Both the position numbers and the translations under genes were made by a program. The notes under the pieces are model-generated. The model worked only from the letters and a program-made list of their open reading frames with translations. It was not told the origin of the DNA and ran no database searches. A DNA stretch of 64,000 bases from Pseudescherichia sp031987975. GTDB taxonomy: Bacteria > Pseudomonadota > Gammaproteobacteria > Enterobacterales > Enterobacteriaceae. Location of the stretch: contig NZ_DALZYX010000011.1 in NCBI RefSeq assembly GCF_031987975.1, positions 1 to 64,000 on the forward strand, read 5' to 3'. Positions 17,038-26,749 of this stretch are shown here, one piece after another (within the stretch, counting starts at the first letter, position 1; every line of letters starts with the position of its first letter).

Positions 17038-19383
17038 TTACTCTGCCGCGAATAGGGTTTGGATATCATCGCGTAACAGACGGGCATCCTCATGGATCCA
17101 TTTTGCCGTCGTCATACCCTGCTTCAGGTGCTGACGAAGCGCCATTACCGATGACTCGTTCTGCTGACGGATAGCCAGACTGTCACGCAGACTCTCCTGA
17201 AGTCCGGAAAGACTTAGCGAAAATTCGGCAAAGAAGGTGGCCATCCCTGCCGTAACTGAAACATCGACCTGTGCCGCTAAAGCTTTACGAATTTGTGCAC
17301 AGAAATGCGCAACGTGGGCGATTAAATTCTTATGCAACAGTGACACATCAATAACGTAACGCGTGCGGGTCACGACGTAGTCATTCCATCCCCAGCCGGG
17401 ATTATTGAGCCAGCGGGACATAGAATCCCGCACGCTGCCGACGCGCGACTGGCCCACCGGCAGATCTTCCGAGGCGATGGCGTCAACAAAGAGCTGACGG
17501 GTATTAAAGTTGAGGGTACTGGCCTGAAACGCAGGCAGGCTGATACGCGCCCGAAACCCGGTATGGCTTAGCTCCTCTTTAATGCGCGTCTCGATGGGAC
17601 GCATGGCATCATGCAGAGAGCGAGTCAGGGTATTTTCAAGCTGATCGAAGCGCAGCGCCAGCTCGCGGCCAATCTTCTCCTGCGCCGCCAGCAGTATCAC
17701 TTCACAGGCGGAGCGGATCTTACTCAGTACGATCTGCGCCTGGCCCTCATCCTCCAGTACCAGTTTGCCTGGTCCAAACTCTTCATCCTGCTGCAGGCTG
17801 GCAAAGCTTAGGTCGGCCATCTCCGCCAGCTTGCCATCTTTAAAATAGCTGTCGATGGCGCTAACGATATCTGCCTGCTGGCCGTTGATAAAAACGTCCG
17901 CCGCGGCCAGCGACTCGTCAACTTCATGGTTGACCTCATCGCTGACCCGCTCCTGGCAGCGTTTCAGCAGGGTCATATCCTCTTCGAGGCGGGCAATGTT
18001 GTGCTCAAGCTTCTCAAACGCCACGGTCAGGCTCTGATAGCGGAACGCCAGATACTCACTGGCGCTGTGGGAATAATTTAAAAGCTTGTGGGATGCCGAA
18101 CGCAGAGCATAGAGCGAGGCGTTGGCATGGGCGGCGTGGAGCAGCTTGCGGATCGGCTGCTCAAACAGCGAATCTTCCCACAGCAGCTCCGCCGCATGAT
18201 GAATATGGGCGATGTCATCGAGATCCGCCAGCCGCCAGCGCCGGCCCAGTGCCTCTTCGGCAAAGTCCTGCACCCATGGTTGCTCATTGGGATCCGGTAG
18301 CTTGCCGCGCAGGTTTAGCTCATGACGGGCGCGGTTCGCCAGATAACCCCACATGGAAGAGACCGGAAAGATCTGCCCTGGGTTGATATTGCCCTTCATC
18401 AGCGTCCCAGCGATCAGCGCCCGGACCTGCTCTTCATCATCGCTGTTGCGATCCTTTTGATCGAACTTATTCACCAGCGCGTAGAGCGGTACCGATTTGC
18501 CCACCGCCGCGATAGCATGGCGCACCTCTTCATCTGAGATAGATTTGAGCTGGGTATAGTCGAGCACCGCCAGCACCGCCGAGGCCCGCGCCAGCTGCTC
18601 GTTCAGCATCTGCTGCAGGTGCGGCTGCCCGGCCTCGTTTGGCCCAGGGGTGTCCAGCAGCGTGAGCTGGCCCATGCTATTCTCCAGCCCGGCGAGGTGC
18701 ACAAACTCAACTTCAATTACTGGAATATGCTCAATCGCGGTATAAGCGGAGAAGGGAAAATCGACCTCCAGCGCTTTTGACAGGCGCACCAGGTCGTTGA
18801 GGCTCTTCAGGCAGTGAAAAATGGGTTGGGCACCCAGGTAGTGCTTATCGAAGGCGTCGCCTTGCTGGATGCGCTCCAGCAGCGTCGTCATATCCTTGTC
18901 GATCTCCAGCTTCTGCGCCAGCCGATCGCGGTCAACGTTAAACAGCCGCGTCTGGAGCTGCTGCGTCAGGGCATCGATCGGCCCGACGTGGGAAAAGTGC
19001 AGCACCGGCTCTTTTTGTCCCGGCGTATGGCGGATAAGGGTCGGCAGGGCTGTCATTGGCCGGTTACGGTTGGGCAGCACTTCGGTACCGACAATGGCAT
19101 TAATCGTTGTCGATTTTCCCGCCTTCATTGTGCCAACAATTGCCAACACCATTTCGAGACGGGTAATTTTCCGCAGCTCGTTATCCAGGGTGGCATACTG
19201 GGCCTCTGCGCCACGGGCGCTAAAATGCAACGGCAGCACGTTGGCGGTATCGCTATCTCCGGCAGACAATGTACTGTCCAGCGTCGCCATGGGCATGGCC
19301 TGCAATGACTGGAGATTATGCAGTGAAAGCTGTAACAGCCTCTCGGCTTCCTGGCTTAATTCGAAAATTGTCTGTGTGTGCAT
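17038..19383 (-). CDS. crfC: dynamin-like GTPase CrfC (YjdA)
   Basis: This 781-residue protein has an N-terminal GTPase domain with P-loop GTMKAGKST near 84-92. Switch motifs follow, with LLDTPGPNEAG (G3) near 239 and NKFD (G4) near 307. A long helical stalk-like C-terminal half, with coiled-coil segments around 440-490, completes it. E. coli CrfC binds the sliding clamp and is implicated in sister-fork colocalisation and chromosome equipartition. An internal clamp-binding motif is not clear to me at the N-terminus. It is about 40 residues longer than the E. coli protein as I recall it. It is followed by yjcZ in the same operon. Confidence 0.93.
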   Translation of the reverse strand: MHTQTIFELSQEAERLLQLSLHNLQSLQAMPMATLDSTLSAGDSDTANVLPLHFSARGAEAQYATLDNELRKITRLEMVLAIVGTMKAGKSTTINAIVGTEVLPNRNRPMTALPTLIRHTPGQKEPVLHFSHVGPIDALTQQLQTRLFNVDRDRLAQKLEIDKDMTTLLERIQQGDAFDKHYLGAQPIFHCLKSLNDLVRLSKALEVDFPFSAYTAIEHIPVIEVEFVHLAGLENSMGQLTLLDTPGPNEAGQPHLQQMLNEQLARASAVLAVLDYTQLKSISDEEVRHAIAAVGKSVPLYALVNKFDQKDRNSDDEEQVRALIAGTLMKGNINPGQIFPVSSMWGYLANRARHELNLRGKLPDPNEQPWVQDFAEEALGRRWRLADLDDIAHIHHAAELLWEDSLFEQPIRKLLHAAHANASLYALRSASHKLLNYSHSASEYLAFRYQSLTVAFEKLEHNIARLEEDMTLLKRCQERVSDEVNHEVDESLAAADVFINGQQADIVSAIDSYFKDGKLAEMADLSFASLQQDEEFGPGKLVLEDEGQAQIVLSKIRSACEVILLAAQEKIGRELALRFDQLENTLTRSLHDAMRPIETRIKEELSHTGFRARISLPAFQASTLNFNTRQLFVDAIASEDLPVGQSRVGSVRDSMSRWLNNPGWGWNDYVVTRTRYVIDVSLLHKNLIAHVAHFCAQIRKALAAQVDVSVTAGMATFFAEFSLSLSGLQESLRDSLAIRQQNESSVMALRQHLKQGMTTAKWIHEDARLLRDDIQTLFAAE

Positions 19384-19989
19384 GATGAAAGTCTTTCCTT
19401 AACGCAAATTTTCTTACTTTTATTTAGCCGTGCTATTTATTTAGTAAAGTTTCGGCTTTTATAATTACGTGTGGAAAATATCTAAAAAAGATAATCGCCT
19501 GATGACGCTCAGGAAAATAAATATTTTTGTCTCAACTCAACGACAGATCTTTCGTTCCGGACCAAGAAACCAGAGCGATTAGAGAGCGTAGCGCATTTTT
19601 ATGTGCAGCCAGGATATATCTTCATATTTTTACCCACCTAATTTGAGGGTAATAGACCACCTTCGACAGAAGAGTTTGCAGGTGTCAGATGCCGTTGCGA
19701 ATAACGCTCGATGCTTCATCTCACCATATATGAATTAGCGAAAAGTGGCAATTTCCCCCGAAAAATATTCTAAATATCATACATAAACCTATACCTTCTG
19801 CGTCACAATGCCAGCATCGCTCATCGCTGTGACAGGTTGTGTCAAGCCCACGCATTTTTGCCTGTTTTTGCAAAAAATAATAGCACCGACAACTGTAAGG
19901 TATTAGTGTATAATCGCCGTTTTCTCGGCCTGTTGCCGAGCTTTAGCGGGCCACGCGTCCGCGTTGCCAGCCCCTACGAGGATCGCACC
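19384..19989. other. intergenic region between crfC and yjdM
   Basis: About 600 bases separate the two divergent starts. An open frame reaches upstream of yjdM to 19837, but the extra 51 codons do not resemble the family. AT-rich promoter-like sequence is present on both sides, with no operator that I recognise. Confidence 0.5.
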
Positions 19990-20325
19990 ATGTCACTTCC
20001 CCATTGCCCAAAATGTCACTCCGAGTATACCTATGAAGATAATGGCCTGTTCATCTGCCCGGAGTGCGCATATGAATGGAATGAAAGCGAATCCGCAGCC
20101 GAGAGCGATCAATTAATCGTCAAAGATGCTAACGGCAATCTGCTGGCGGATGGCGACAGCGTCACGGTAATTAAGGATCTCAAGGTCAAAGGCAGCTCCT
20201 CAATGCTGAAGATCGGCACAAAAGTTAAAAATATTCGCCTCGTTGAGGGCGACCATAATATTGATTGCAAAATCGACGGCTTCGGTCCAATGAAGCTTAA
20301 ATCAGAATTTGTTAAAAAGAATTAA
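19990..20325 (+). CDS. yjdM: zinc-ribbon protein YjdM (PhnA)
   Basis: This 111-residue protein is almost identical to E. coli YjdM, formerly PhnA. The start at 19990 is chosen because the family begins MSLPHCPKC; the upstream in-frame extension is unsupported. Two CxxC pairs (CPKC, CPEC) form an N-terminal zinc ribbon. The C-terminal part holds the strongly conserved DGDSV and KIGTKVKNIRLV segments. Despite the old name it is not a C-P lyase component, and its substrate is not established. In E. coli it is the gene at the edge of the phn cluster; here it is followed only by a shortened phnH. Confidence 0.97.
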   Translation: MSLPHCPKCHSEYTYEDNGLFICPECAYEWNESESAAESDQLIVKDANGNLLADGDSVTVIKDLKVKGSSSMLKIGTKVKNIRLVEGDHNIDCKIDGFGPMKLKSEFVKKN

Positions 20326-20443
20326 CTCTGGGCGACCCATTTTCAGGCACCGCTGGCACTATCTTCATTATCCGGTCACGGTAACTTAACCTAAATGTCA
20401 CACTCGGCGGCCAGGATAGGACGATTCTAACCGGAGGTCGTCC

Positions 20444-20812
20444 ATGCAGGGTGCTCAACACCATTTTCGCCGTCTATCTAAAGCCATGAGTGAGCCGGGG
20501 GTAATTGTCACCTTCAGCCCGCTTAACGATGAGTGCCAGCCACTCGATCTCGCCAGCGTACTGCTTACGTTAACCGAGTCCAGCCGCGCCCCGCTGATCT
20601 TACAGGTTGCCAGCCTGAGCGGCGGACGCATGCTGCGCCTGACCGGCAGCGGCATTGCCGATGAGCGCATGGTTGCCCCCCAGCTGCCGGAGAGCATCGT
20701 ACACGAGCTTAGCGAACGTTTGCCCCCCTTCTCGCCGGATGTGGACCTGCTCCTGACCTGCGGCGAACGCCTGATGGCCATTCCACGTACAACCCATATC
20801 GAAGTGCGCTGA
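20444..20812 (+). pseudogene. phnH: shortened PhnH (C-P lyase subunit remnant)
   Basis: The 122-codon frame matches both ends of PhnH, a C-P lyase core subunit of about 194 residues. The N-terminal part is AQHHFRRLSKAMSEPGVIV. The C-terminal part is LILQVASLSGGRMLRLTGSG through LLTCGERLMAIPRTTHIEV. Around residues 46-50 some 60 residues of the normal protein are missing, in frame. About 12 N-terminal residues are also absent, but GGAGG stands at the right distance before the ATG. None of the other phn genes is present. The remnant stops one base before the convergent sensor-kinase gene. It is either a decaying remnant or a reduced protein that is still translated. Confidence 0.75.
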
Positions 20813-23095
20813 CTAGCGCGTCTGGGCCTTGCGCAGCGCCTGGGCCAGCTGGACGCGAGTGAAGGGTTTACGCAGCAGCTCAACGTCCGGCAGGGCCGGG
20901 TTGTCTGCCGGGCGCAGATCCTGGCCGCTGATCAGCAGCAGCGCCAGCCCGGGATAGTGCTGACGGGCAAACTGCACGACCTCTGCGCCACTCAACCTGC
21001 CCGGCAACATGAGATCGCTCAGCAAAAAGCCGATATCCGGCGCGGCGGCCAGCAGCGCCAGCGCCTGCTCGCTGTTTTCCGCCTCCAGCGTCAGGTAACC
21101 AAGCTGGTGCAGCTGCTCGCATAGCGTCTGCCGTACGTCGGCCTCGTCCTCCAGCACCAGAATCAGCCGGTCGGTACTGTCGCCGTCGGGCATGGCTTCG
21201 GGCTGGCTTAAGTTGGCAGCCTGCCCGGATGCGCGCGGCAGATGCAGCCGCACCGTCGTCCCCTGCCCCGGCGCGCTCTCAATCTCTACCCGCCCGCCCG
21301 ACTGACGGATAAATCCGTAGACCATCGACAGGCCCAGGCCGCTGCCGCTGCCGGTCTGCTTGGTGGTAAAGAACGGCTCAAATACCCGGGCTTTGACCTC
21401 CTGCGACATGCCGCAGCCGCGATCGGCCACTTCCAGAGCAACCATATCCTGACGACGGCCGTCGCTGCGCGTTACCCGTTGGTTCCAGGTGCGGATGCGG
21501 ATAACGCCGCTCCGACCCTCCATCGCGTCACGGGCGTTCATTACCAAATTGATCAGGGCATTTTCCAGCTGACCGACGTCGATCCACGCCGCCCACGCCG
21601 GGCTTTGCGCCTCAATCTCCAGCGTCAGGGTGGTAGGCAGGGAGTGACGCAGCAGCTCGCTCAGATTTTCCAGCAGGGGCTGCATCGCCACCGCCTGCGG
21701 GTGCAGGGACTGCTTGCGCGAAAAGGCCAGCAGGCGCTGGGTAAGCAGCGCCCCACGCTCGGCAGCCTGCAAGGCCCGGCTGATACGGGCCGCATCCGGC
21801 GAGCCGGGGCTGACCAGCTCCAGGCTGCCGATGATCACCGCCAGCAGGTTATTAAAGTCGTGTGCCAGCCCGCCCGTCAGCTGCCCGACGGCTTTCATCT
21901 TCTGGCTATGCAGCAGCGCCTCCTCCAGCCCCTGCCGTTCGGTACGGTCGATCTCCATCTGGGTCGTCTTCTCCCGCAGCAGCCGGGAGGTGTGCTCCAG
22001 CGAGGCGGTATTACGGGCAAAGACGTTAAACGCCCGCGCCAGCTCCCCCAGCTCGTCCCGCCGCTGTAACGCGGGGACGGAGACATCCTGCTCCCCCCTT
22101 GCCAGCCGGGTCATCGCCCGGGAGATAGCCGTCAGGTTTGATCCCAGGTTGCGGTAGATGTACCAGCCTGCAAAACCGGTGATCACCAGCGCCAGCAGCG
22201 CGAAAGCGATAATAAACAGGATGATAGATTTCAGCTCGCGGTGGCTCTGGTCGATACGCTGCTGGGAGACGTCTACGACGCGCTCTACGTACTGGTTAAT
22301 ATCGGTATTCAAAAAGGCTACCAGCGCCTTGATATGGTACATATACCAGCTGATGGCCAGATCGCTCTCTTCAAGTTGCAACGAGAGCGGTCCCAGCTTG
22401 CGCAGCTCGGCGGTGAAGTCGCCCAAAATAGTGTTAATAACGGGCTGGTTTGCGCGCCCCGGCAACTGCATCACAATCGTCTCCAGCGCCGCCACCGTTG
22501 GACGCGGCGAAGGGGTCTGGATCGCTGCGCTAAGCAGGCGGTCCATCTCCTCCAGCAGTCGGGCATCCGGCACGCTGCCGCCGTCGCGCAGGTTGATTCG
22601 CTGGATCTGGCGCAGGTAGCTCTGGTTTTGGTAGAGCGAGCTGAGCAGCGAGTTACGCTGCAGATGGCGGCGGTGGCCTCGCTCCAGCATCTGCGTTGCG
22701 CTGTGCTGTAATTCATTGCTGCGCTGAATAATGCGCGCCACCAGCTGCTGCTCGCTGTGCGCCAGCGGCGCGTGGGCCAGCTGCTCCAGCGAGCGCTGCA
22801 GGGCCGCCTGGGTCGCCTTCAGCCGCTCGGCCTCGCCCTGATACTCCAGCGCGCCTACCACCTGCGACAGCCTGACCGCCGCCGTCGCCACGTTCGCCGT
22901 GTCCCGCGCCAGGTTCATGCTGCCGGTCATATCGTCCAGCGTCTGCTGCTGCACCTGCTCCTGGATCTGGCTGGCATGGCGAAACCCCAGCACCGCCGCG
23001 CCGCTGACCATCAGCGTCACCACCATCACCAGCAGGTTAAAGATGAGCAATCGCCCGCGCGCGCTGGCGAAAAAGTGACTTCCTTGCTGCGGCAT
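20813..23095 (-). CDS. hybrid sensor histidine kinase of the sugar locus
   Basis: The 760-residue inner-membrane protein has TM1 (15-37), a helical periplasmic sensor (40-290), TM2 (290-313), HAMP (314-366) and a HisKA dimerisation domain with phospho-acceptor His412 (LAHDFNNLL). These are followed by HATPase with N-box Asn520 and G boxes near 558 and 583, and a REC domain with Asp694 and Lys743. The layout recalls TorS, but no C-terminal HPt domain is present. It diverges from the sugar operon (114-base gap). The matching response regulator probably lies at the other end of that operon (29321-30055). The signal is unknown; a sugar or sugar-loaded binding protein is plausible, as TorS senses through TorT. 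Confidence 0.93.
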   Translation of the reverse strand: MPQQGSHFFASARGRLLIFNLLVMVVTLMVSGAAVLGFRHASQIQEQVQQQTLDDMTGSMNLARDTANVATAAVRLSQVVGALEYQGEAERLKATQAALQRSLEQLAHAPLAHSEQQLVARIIQRSNELQHSATQMLERGHRRHLQRNSLLSSLYQNQSYLRQIQRINLRDGGSVPDARLLEEMDRLLSAAIQTPSPRPTVAALETIVMQLPGRANQPVINTILGDFTAELRKLGPLSLQLEESDLAISWYMYHIKALVAFLNTDINQYVERVVDVSQQRIDQSHRELKSIILFIIAFALLALVITGFAGWYIYRNLGSNLTAISRAMTRLARGEQDVSVPALQRRDELGELARAFNVFARNTASLEHTSRLLREKTTQMEIDRTERQGLEEALLHSQKMKAVGQLTGGLAHDFNNLLAVIIGSLELVSPGSPDAARISRALQAAERGALLTQRLLAFSRKQSLHPQAVAMQPLLENLSELLRHSLPTTLTLEIEAQSPAWAAWIDVGQLENALINLVMNARDAMEGRSGVIRIRTWNQRVTRSDGRRQDMVALEVADRGCGMSQEVKARVFEPFFTTKQTGSGSGLGLSMVYGFIRQSGGRVEIESAPGQGTTVRLHLPRASGQAANLSQPEAMPDGDSTDRLILVLEDEADVRQTLCEQLHQLGYLTLEAENSEQALALLAAAPDIGFLLSDLMLPGRLSGAEVVQFARQHYPGLALLLISGQDLRPADNPALPDVELLRKPFTRVQLAQALRKAQTR

Positions 23096-23121
23096 ATCAC
23101 GCTCCGGGAAGAAAAATCACA

Positions 23122-23139
23122 ATATGACAAATATGAACG
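23122..23139. promoter_or_regulatory. direct repeat in the kinase/operon promoter region
   Basis: ATATGACAA and ATATGAACG stand head to tail in the divergent control region. OmpR-type regulators often bind tandem repeats of this size, so this is a candidate site for the RR encoded at 29321-30055. Confidence 0.3.
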
Positions 23140-23209
23140 GCTTCTGACATTTTGCGTTTACGTTCCTGTGATGGAGTGCTGATATCGCCCACCCCGCAGG
23201 AGATCCGCC

Positions 23210-24721
23210 ATGAGCAGGACACCGGTACTGGAAATGCGCAGCATTGCCAAAGCCTTTGGCAAATTCTACGCGCTTAAGGGTGTGGATCTGACGGTCTGGC
23301 CCGGTGAGATCCACGCTCTGATGGGAGAGAACGGCGCGGGTAAAAGCACGCTGATGAAAATCCTTGCCGGAGCCTACACCGCCACCAGCGGGGAGATCCT
23401 GATCGACGGTCAGCCCTACAGCATCAAAGGCCCGAAAGATGCCCTCTCTGCCGGCATTACCCTCATCTATCAGGAGATGCAACTCGCCCCGAACCTCACC
23501 GTTGCCGAAAACATTTTCCTCGGCAGCGAGCTATCCAGCGGCGGGCTGGTAAAGCGTAAAGAGATGGTCACCCAGGCGCAGAGCGTCATTAACCGCCTCG
23601 GGGCGCAGTTTAAGGCCAGCGATCTGGTAATGAAGCTGACCATCGCTGAGCAGCAGCAGGTGGAGATCGCCAGGGCGCTGCACCGTAAGAGCCGCGTGCT
23701 GGTGATGGATGAACCCACCGCCGCCCTCTCCTCCCGCGAGACCCACCGCCTGTTTGAGCTGATCCTGCGCCTGCGCGACGAGGGCATGGCGATTATCTAT
23801 ATCAGCCATCGCATGGCAGAGGTGTATGAGCTATCCGATCGCGTCAGCGTTCTGCGTGACGGGCAGTACGTCGGCAGCCTGATGCGCGACAAGCTGAACG
23901 CTGCCGAGCTGGTACGCATGATGGTGGGCCGCCCGCTCAGCGACCTGTTTAACAAAGAGCGCGATATTACCCCCGGCGAGACCCGCCTCAACGTACAGAA
24001 CCTCACCGATGGTGGCAAAATTCGCCCTGTCACTCTGCACGTCCGCGCCGGGGAGATCGTCGGCCTCGCGGGACTGGTAGGCGCTGGCCGCTCGGAGCTG
24101 GCGCAGCTGATTTTTGGCGTGCGCCGCGCCACCGGCGGGGTCATTGAGATTGATGGCGAGCCGGTGGTGATCCACTCCCCGCGTACCGCTATCGATTTAG
24201 GCATTGGCTTTCTCACCGAGAACCGTAAAGAGCAGGGACTGTTTCTTGAGCTGGCCGCCGCCGAAAATATCACCATGGCGACGCTGGAGCGCGATGCGAA
24301 CTACGGCATGCTGGATCGCAAAAAGGCGCAAGCCATCTCTGACGACGCTATTCAGCTGTTGCAGATCCGCGTTCCTCATGCTCAGGTGCGGGCGGGAGGC
24401 CTCTCTGGCGGTAATCAACAGAAGCTACTCATCTCCCGCTGGGTTGCCATCAACCCGCGCATTCTGATCCTCGACGAGCCGACCCGTGGCGTAGACGTCG
24501 GGGCAAAAAGTGAGATCTACCGCATCATGAACCAGATGGCGCACAAGGGCGTGGCGATCCTGATGATCTCCAGCGAGCTGCCGGAGGTGGTTGGCATGAG
24601 CGACCGCGTCTACGTGATGCATGAAGGGACTATTGCCGGCGAACTGCAGGGCGATGACATTACCCAGGAAAATATAATGACGCTGGCAACCGGCGTAGAT
24701 GAGGCGGTACACCATGGCTAA
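23210..24721 (+). CDS. sugar ABC transporter ATP-binding protein (two ABC domains)
   Basis: This 503-residue protein has two fused ABC domains, as in RbsA, XylG and AlsA. The first has Walker A GENGAGKST near 40-48 and the Walker B segment RVLVMDEPTAAL. The second has a degenerate Walker A (GLVGAGRSE), a signature LSGGNQQK, and Walker B ILILDEPTRGVD. This asymmetry is normal in the CUT2 family. AGGAGAT precedes the start. It overlaps the permease gene by eight bases. It energises uptake of a monosaccharide together with the next two genes. Confidence 0.96.
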   Translation: MSRTPVLEMRSIAKAFGKFYALKGVDLTVWPGEIHALMGENGAGKSTLMKILAGAYTATSGEILIDGQPYSIKGPKDALSAGITLIYQEMQLAPNLTVAENIFLGSELSSGGLVKRKEMVTQAQSVINRLGAQFKASDLVMKLTIAEQQQVEIARALHRKSRVLVMDEPTAALSSRETHRLFELILRLRDEGMAIIYISHRMAEVYELSDRVSVLRDGQYVGSLMRDKLNAAELVRMMVGRPLSDLFNKERDITPGETRLNVQNLTDGGKIRPVTLHVRAGEIVGLAGLVGAGRSELAQLIFGVRRATGGVIEIDGEPVVIHSPRTAIDLGIGFLTENRKEQGLFLELAAAENITMATLERDANYGMLDRKKAQAISDDAIQLLQIRVPHAQVRAGGLSGGNQQKLLISRWVAINPRILILDEPTRGVDVGAKSEIYRIMNQMAHKGVAILMISSELPEVVGMSDRVYVMHEGTIAGELQGDDITQENIMTLATGVDEAVHHG

Positions 24722-25721
24722 AAAAGAGACCTTAGCACCCACCCCGCAGCAGGTGGCAAAATCCGCGTCAGCGAAGAAGATGCTGATGGGCGATCTGATG
24801 CAAACGGTCGGGATCCTGCCGATCCTGATCCTTATTGTCGCCGTCTTTGGCTTTATCGCGCCGAACTTCTTTACCGAAAGCAATCTGCTCAATATCACCC
24901 GCCAGGCGTCGATTAATATCGTGCTGGCGGCGGGCATGACCTTCATCATCTTAACCGGCGGCATTGACCTGTCAGTTGGCTCAATCCTGGGCACTACCGC
25001 CGTGGCGGCAATGGTGGTCTCGCTGATCCCAGAGCTGTCGATGCTGTCGATCCCGGCGGCGCTGATGCTCGGCCTGGTGCTGGGGCTGTTTAACGGTGCG
25101 TTGGTGGCCTTTGCCGGACTGCCGCCGTTTATTGTCACCCTCGGAACCTATACCGCCCTGCGCGGTGCGGCCTACCTGCTGGCGGACGGCACCACGGTAA
25201 TCAACTCCAGTATTAGCTTCGAGTGGATCGGCAATAACTATCTCGGGCCGATCCCGTGGCTGGTGGTCATCGCCCTGGCGGTGATCGCTATCTGCTGGTT
25301 TATCCTGCGCCGCACCACCCTCGGGGTCCATATCTACGCTGTCGGTGGCAACATGCAGGCGGCACGTCTGACCGGGATTAAAGTGTGGCTGGTGCTGCTC
25401 TTCGTCTACGGTATGAGCGGCCTGCTTTCTGGCCTCGGCGGGGTCATGAGCGCCTCACGCCTCTACAGCGCCAACGGCAACCTCGGTACCGGCTACGAGC
25501 TGGACGCCATCGCGGCGGTGATCCTCGGCGGCACCAGCTTTGTCGGCGGCATCGGCACCATCACCGGTACGCTGGTGGGAGCGCTGATCATCGCCACCCT
25601 CAACAACGGCATGACGCTGATGGGCGTCTCCTACTTCTGGCAGCTGGTGATCAAAGGGGCGGTGATCATCATTGCGGTGCTAATCGATAAATACCGTACC
25701 CGTCACCATCAAAGTGCATAA
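24714..25721 (+). CDS. sugar ABC transporter permease (RbsC-like)
   Basis: The 335-residue inner-membrane protein has about eight to ten TM helices and the CUT2 motifs TGGIDLSVGSILG near 84-96 and LDAIAAVILGGTSFVGG near 262-278. The start is set at 24714 (ATGGCTAAAAAAG), with GAGG upstream inside the end of the ATPase gene; a start 15 bases earlier lacks a site. It forms the homodimeric channel of the transporter. The sequence does not reveal the sugar. Confidence 0.95.
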   Translation: MAKKETLAPTPQQVAKSASAKKMLMGDLMQTVGILPILILIVAVFGFIAPNFFTESNLLNITRQASINIVLAAGMTFIILTGGIDLSVGSILGTTAVAAMVVSLIPELSMLSIPAALMLGLVLGLFNGALVAFAGLPPFIVTLGTYTALRGAAYLLADGTTVINSSISFEWIGNNYLGPIPWLVVIALAVIAICWFILRRTTLGVHIYAVGGNMQAARLTGIKVWLVLLFVYGMSGLLSGLGGVMSASRLYSANGNLGTGYELDAIAAVILGGTSFVGGIGTITGTLVGALIIATLNNGMTLMGVSYFWQLVIKGAVIIIAVLIDKYRTRHHQSA

Positions 25722-25751
25722 CAACAATACCCTACACATAAGGAACAGAAT

Positions 25752-26693
25752 ATGCGTTTGAAACCCTTAGTCACCGCGCTCTGTGCTGGCGCATTGCTTG
25801 TCGCAACGCCGTTTGCCCAGGCCAAAGATCTGAAGTCCATCGGCGTGACGGTGGGCGACCTGGCGAACCCGTTCTTTGTCCAGATCACCAAGGGCGCAGA
25901 GCTGGAGGCCCGCAAGCTGGCCGGAGATAACGTGAAGGTTACCCTGGTCTCCAGCGGCTACGATCTCGGCCAGCAGGTCTCGCAGATCGATAACTTTATT
26001 GCCGCGAAAGTGGACATGATTATTCTCAACGCCGCAGACTCCAAAGGCATCGGTCCGGCGGTGAAGCGCGCCAAAGATGCTGGGATCGTGGTAGTAGCGG
26101 TTGACGTGGCGGCCGAAGGGGCCGATGCCACTATCACCTCTGATAACACCCAGGCGGGCGAGATTGCCTGTAAATACATCACCGATCGCCTGAAAGGGAA
26201 AGGCGACGTGGTGATCATCAACGGGCCACCGGTCTCTGCGGTGCAGAACCGCGTTGAAGGCTGCCAGACCGAGTTCAAACGCCATCCTGGCATTAAGGTG
26301 CTCTCATGGAACCAGAACGCCAAAGGCAGCCGCGAAGGTGGCCTGGAAGTCATGACCTCCCTGCTGGCGGCGAATCCGAAGATCGACGGCGTGTTCGCCA
26401 TTAACGATCCTACCGCGATCGGGGCCGATCTGGCGGCGAAGCAGGCCCAGCGCAGCGAGTTCTTTATCGTTGGCGTGGATGGCTCGCCGGACGGGGAAGA
26501 GGCGCTGAAGCGTGAGAACTCGCTGTTTGTGGCGACCCCGGCGCAGGATCCGCAGGTGATGGCGGCGAAGGCGGTGGAGATTGGCTATGACATCCTGCAG
26601 GGCAAGCCCGCCCCGAAAGAGCCGGTGCTGATCCCGGTCACAATGATCGATAAGCAGAGCGTGGCAAACTACAAGGGCTGGACGGTTAAATAA
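25752..26693 (+). CDS. periplasmic sugar-binding protein
   Basis: This 313-residue protein has a Sec signal peptide at 1-25 (cleavage after FAQA). The remainder is a type 1 periplasmic-binding fold of the ribose/galactose/allose group (Peripla_BP_4). The segment GVTVGDLANPFFVQITKGAE near 32-51 and the GVFAINDPTAIGA segment near 215 are typical. It delivers the substrate to the permease and may also present it to the sensor kinase. GGAACAG precedes the start. A REP-like element follows within the operon. Confidence 0.95.
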   Translation: MRLKPLVTALCAGALLVATPFAQAKDLKSIGVTVGDLANPFFVQITKGAELEARKLAGDNVKVTLVSSGYDLGQQVSQIDNFIAAKVDMIILNAADSKGIGPAVKRAKDAGIVVVAVDVAAEGADATITSDNTQAGEIACKYITDRLKGKGDVVIINGPPVSAVQNRVEGCQTEFKRHPGIKVLSWNQNAKGSREGGLEVMTSLLAANPKIDGVFAINDPTAIGADLAAKQAQRSEFFIVGVDGSPDGEEALKRENSLFVATPAQDPQVMAAKAVEIGYDILQGKPAPKEPVLIPVTMIDKQSVANYKGWTVK

Positions 26694-26699
26694 CGTAAA

Positions 26700-26731
26700 C
26701 GCCGGGTGGCGCAATGTCTACCCGGCCTACG
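26700..26731. repeat. REP-like element inside the sugar operon
   Basis: GCCGGGTGG and CTACCCGGC form the stem-loop of a typical enterobacterial REP sequence. It sits between the binding-protein and isomerase genes, where it may stabilise the upstream mRNA. Confidence 0.75.
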
Positions 26732-26749
26732 GTTCTGGAGGCCTGCAAT

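Noticed and set aside
19837..19989. Longer start for yjdM
   Set aside because: The family begins at MSLPHCPKC; the extra 51 codons show no similarity and lie in promoter sequence.
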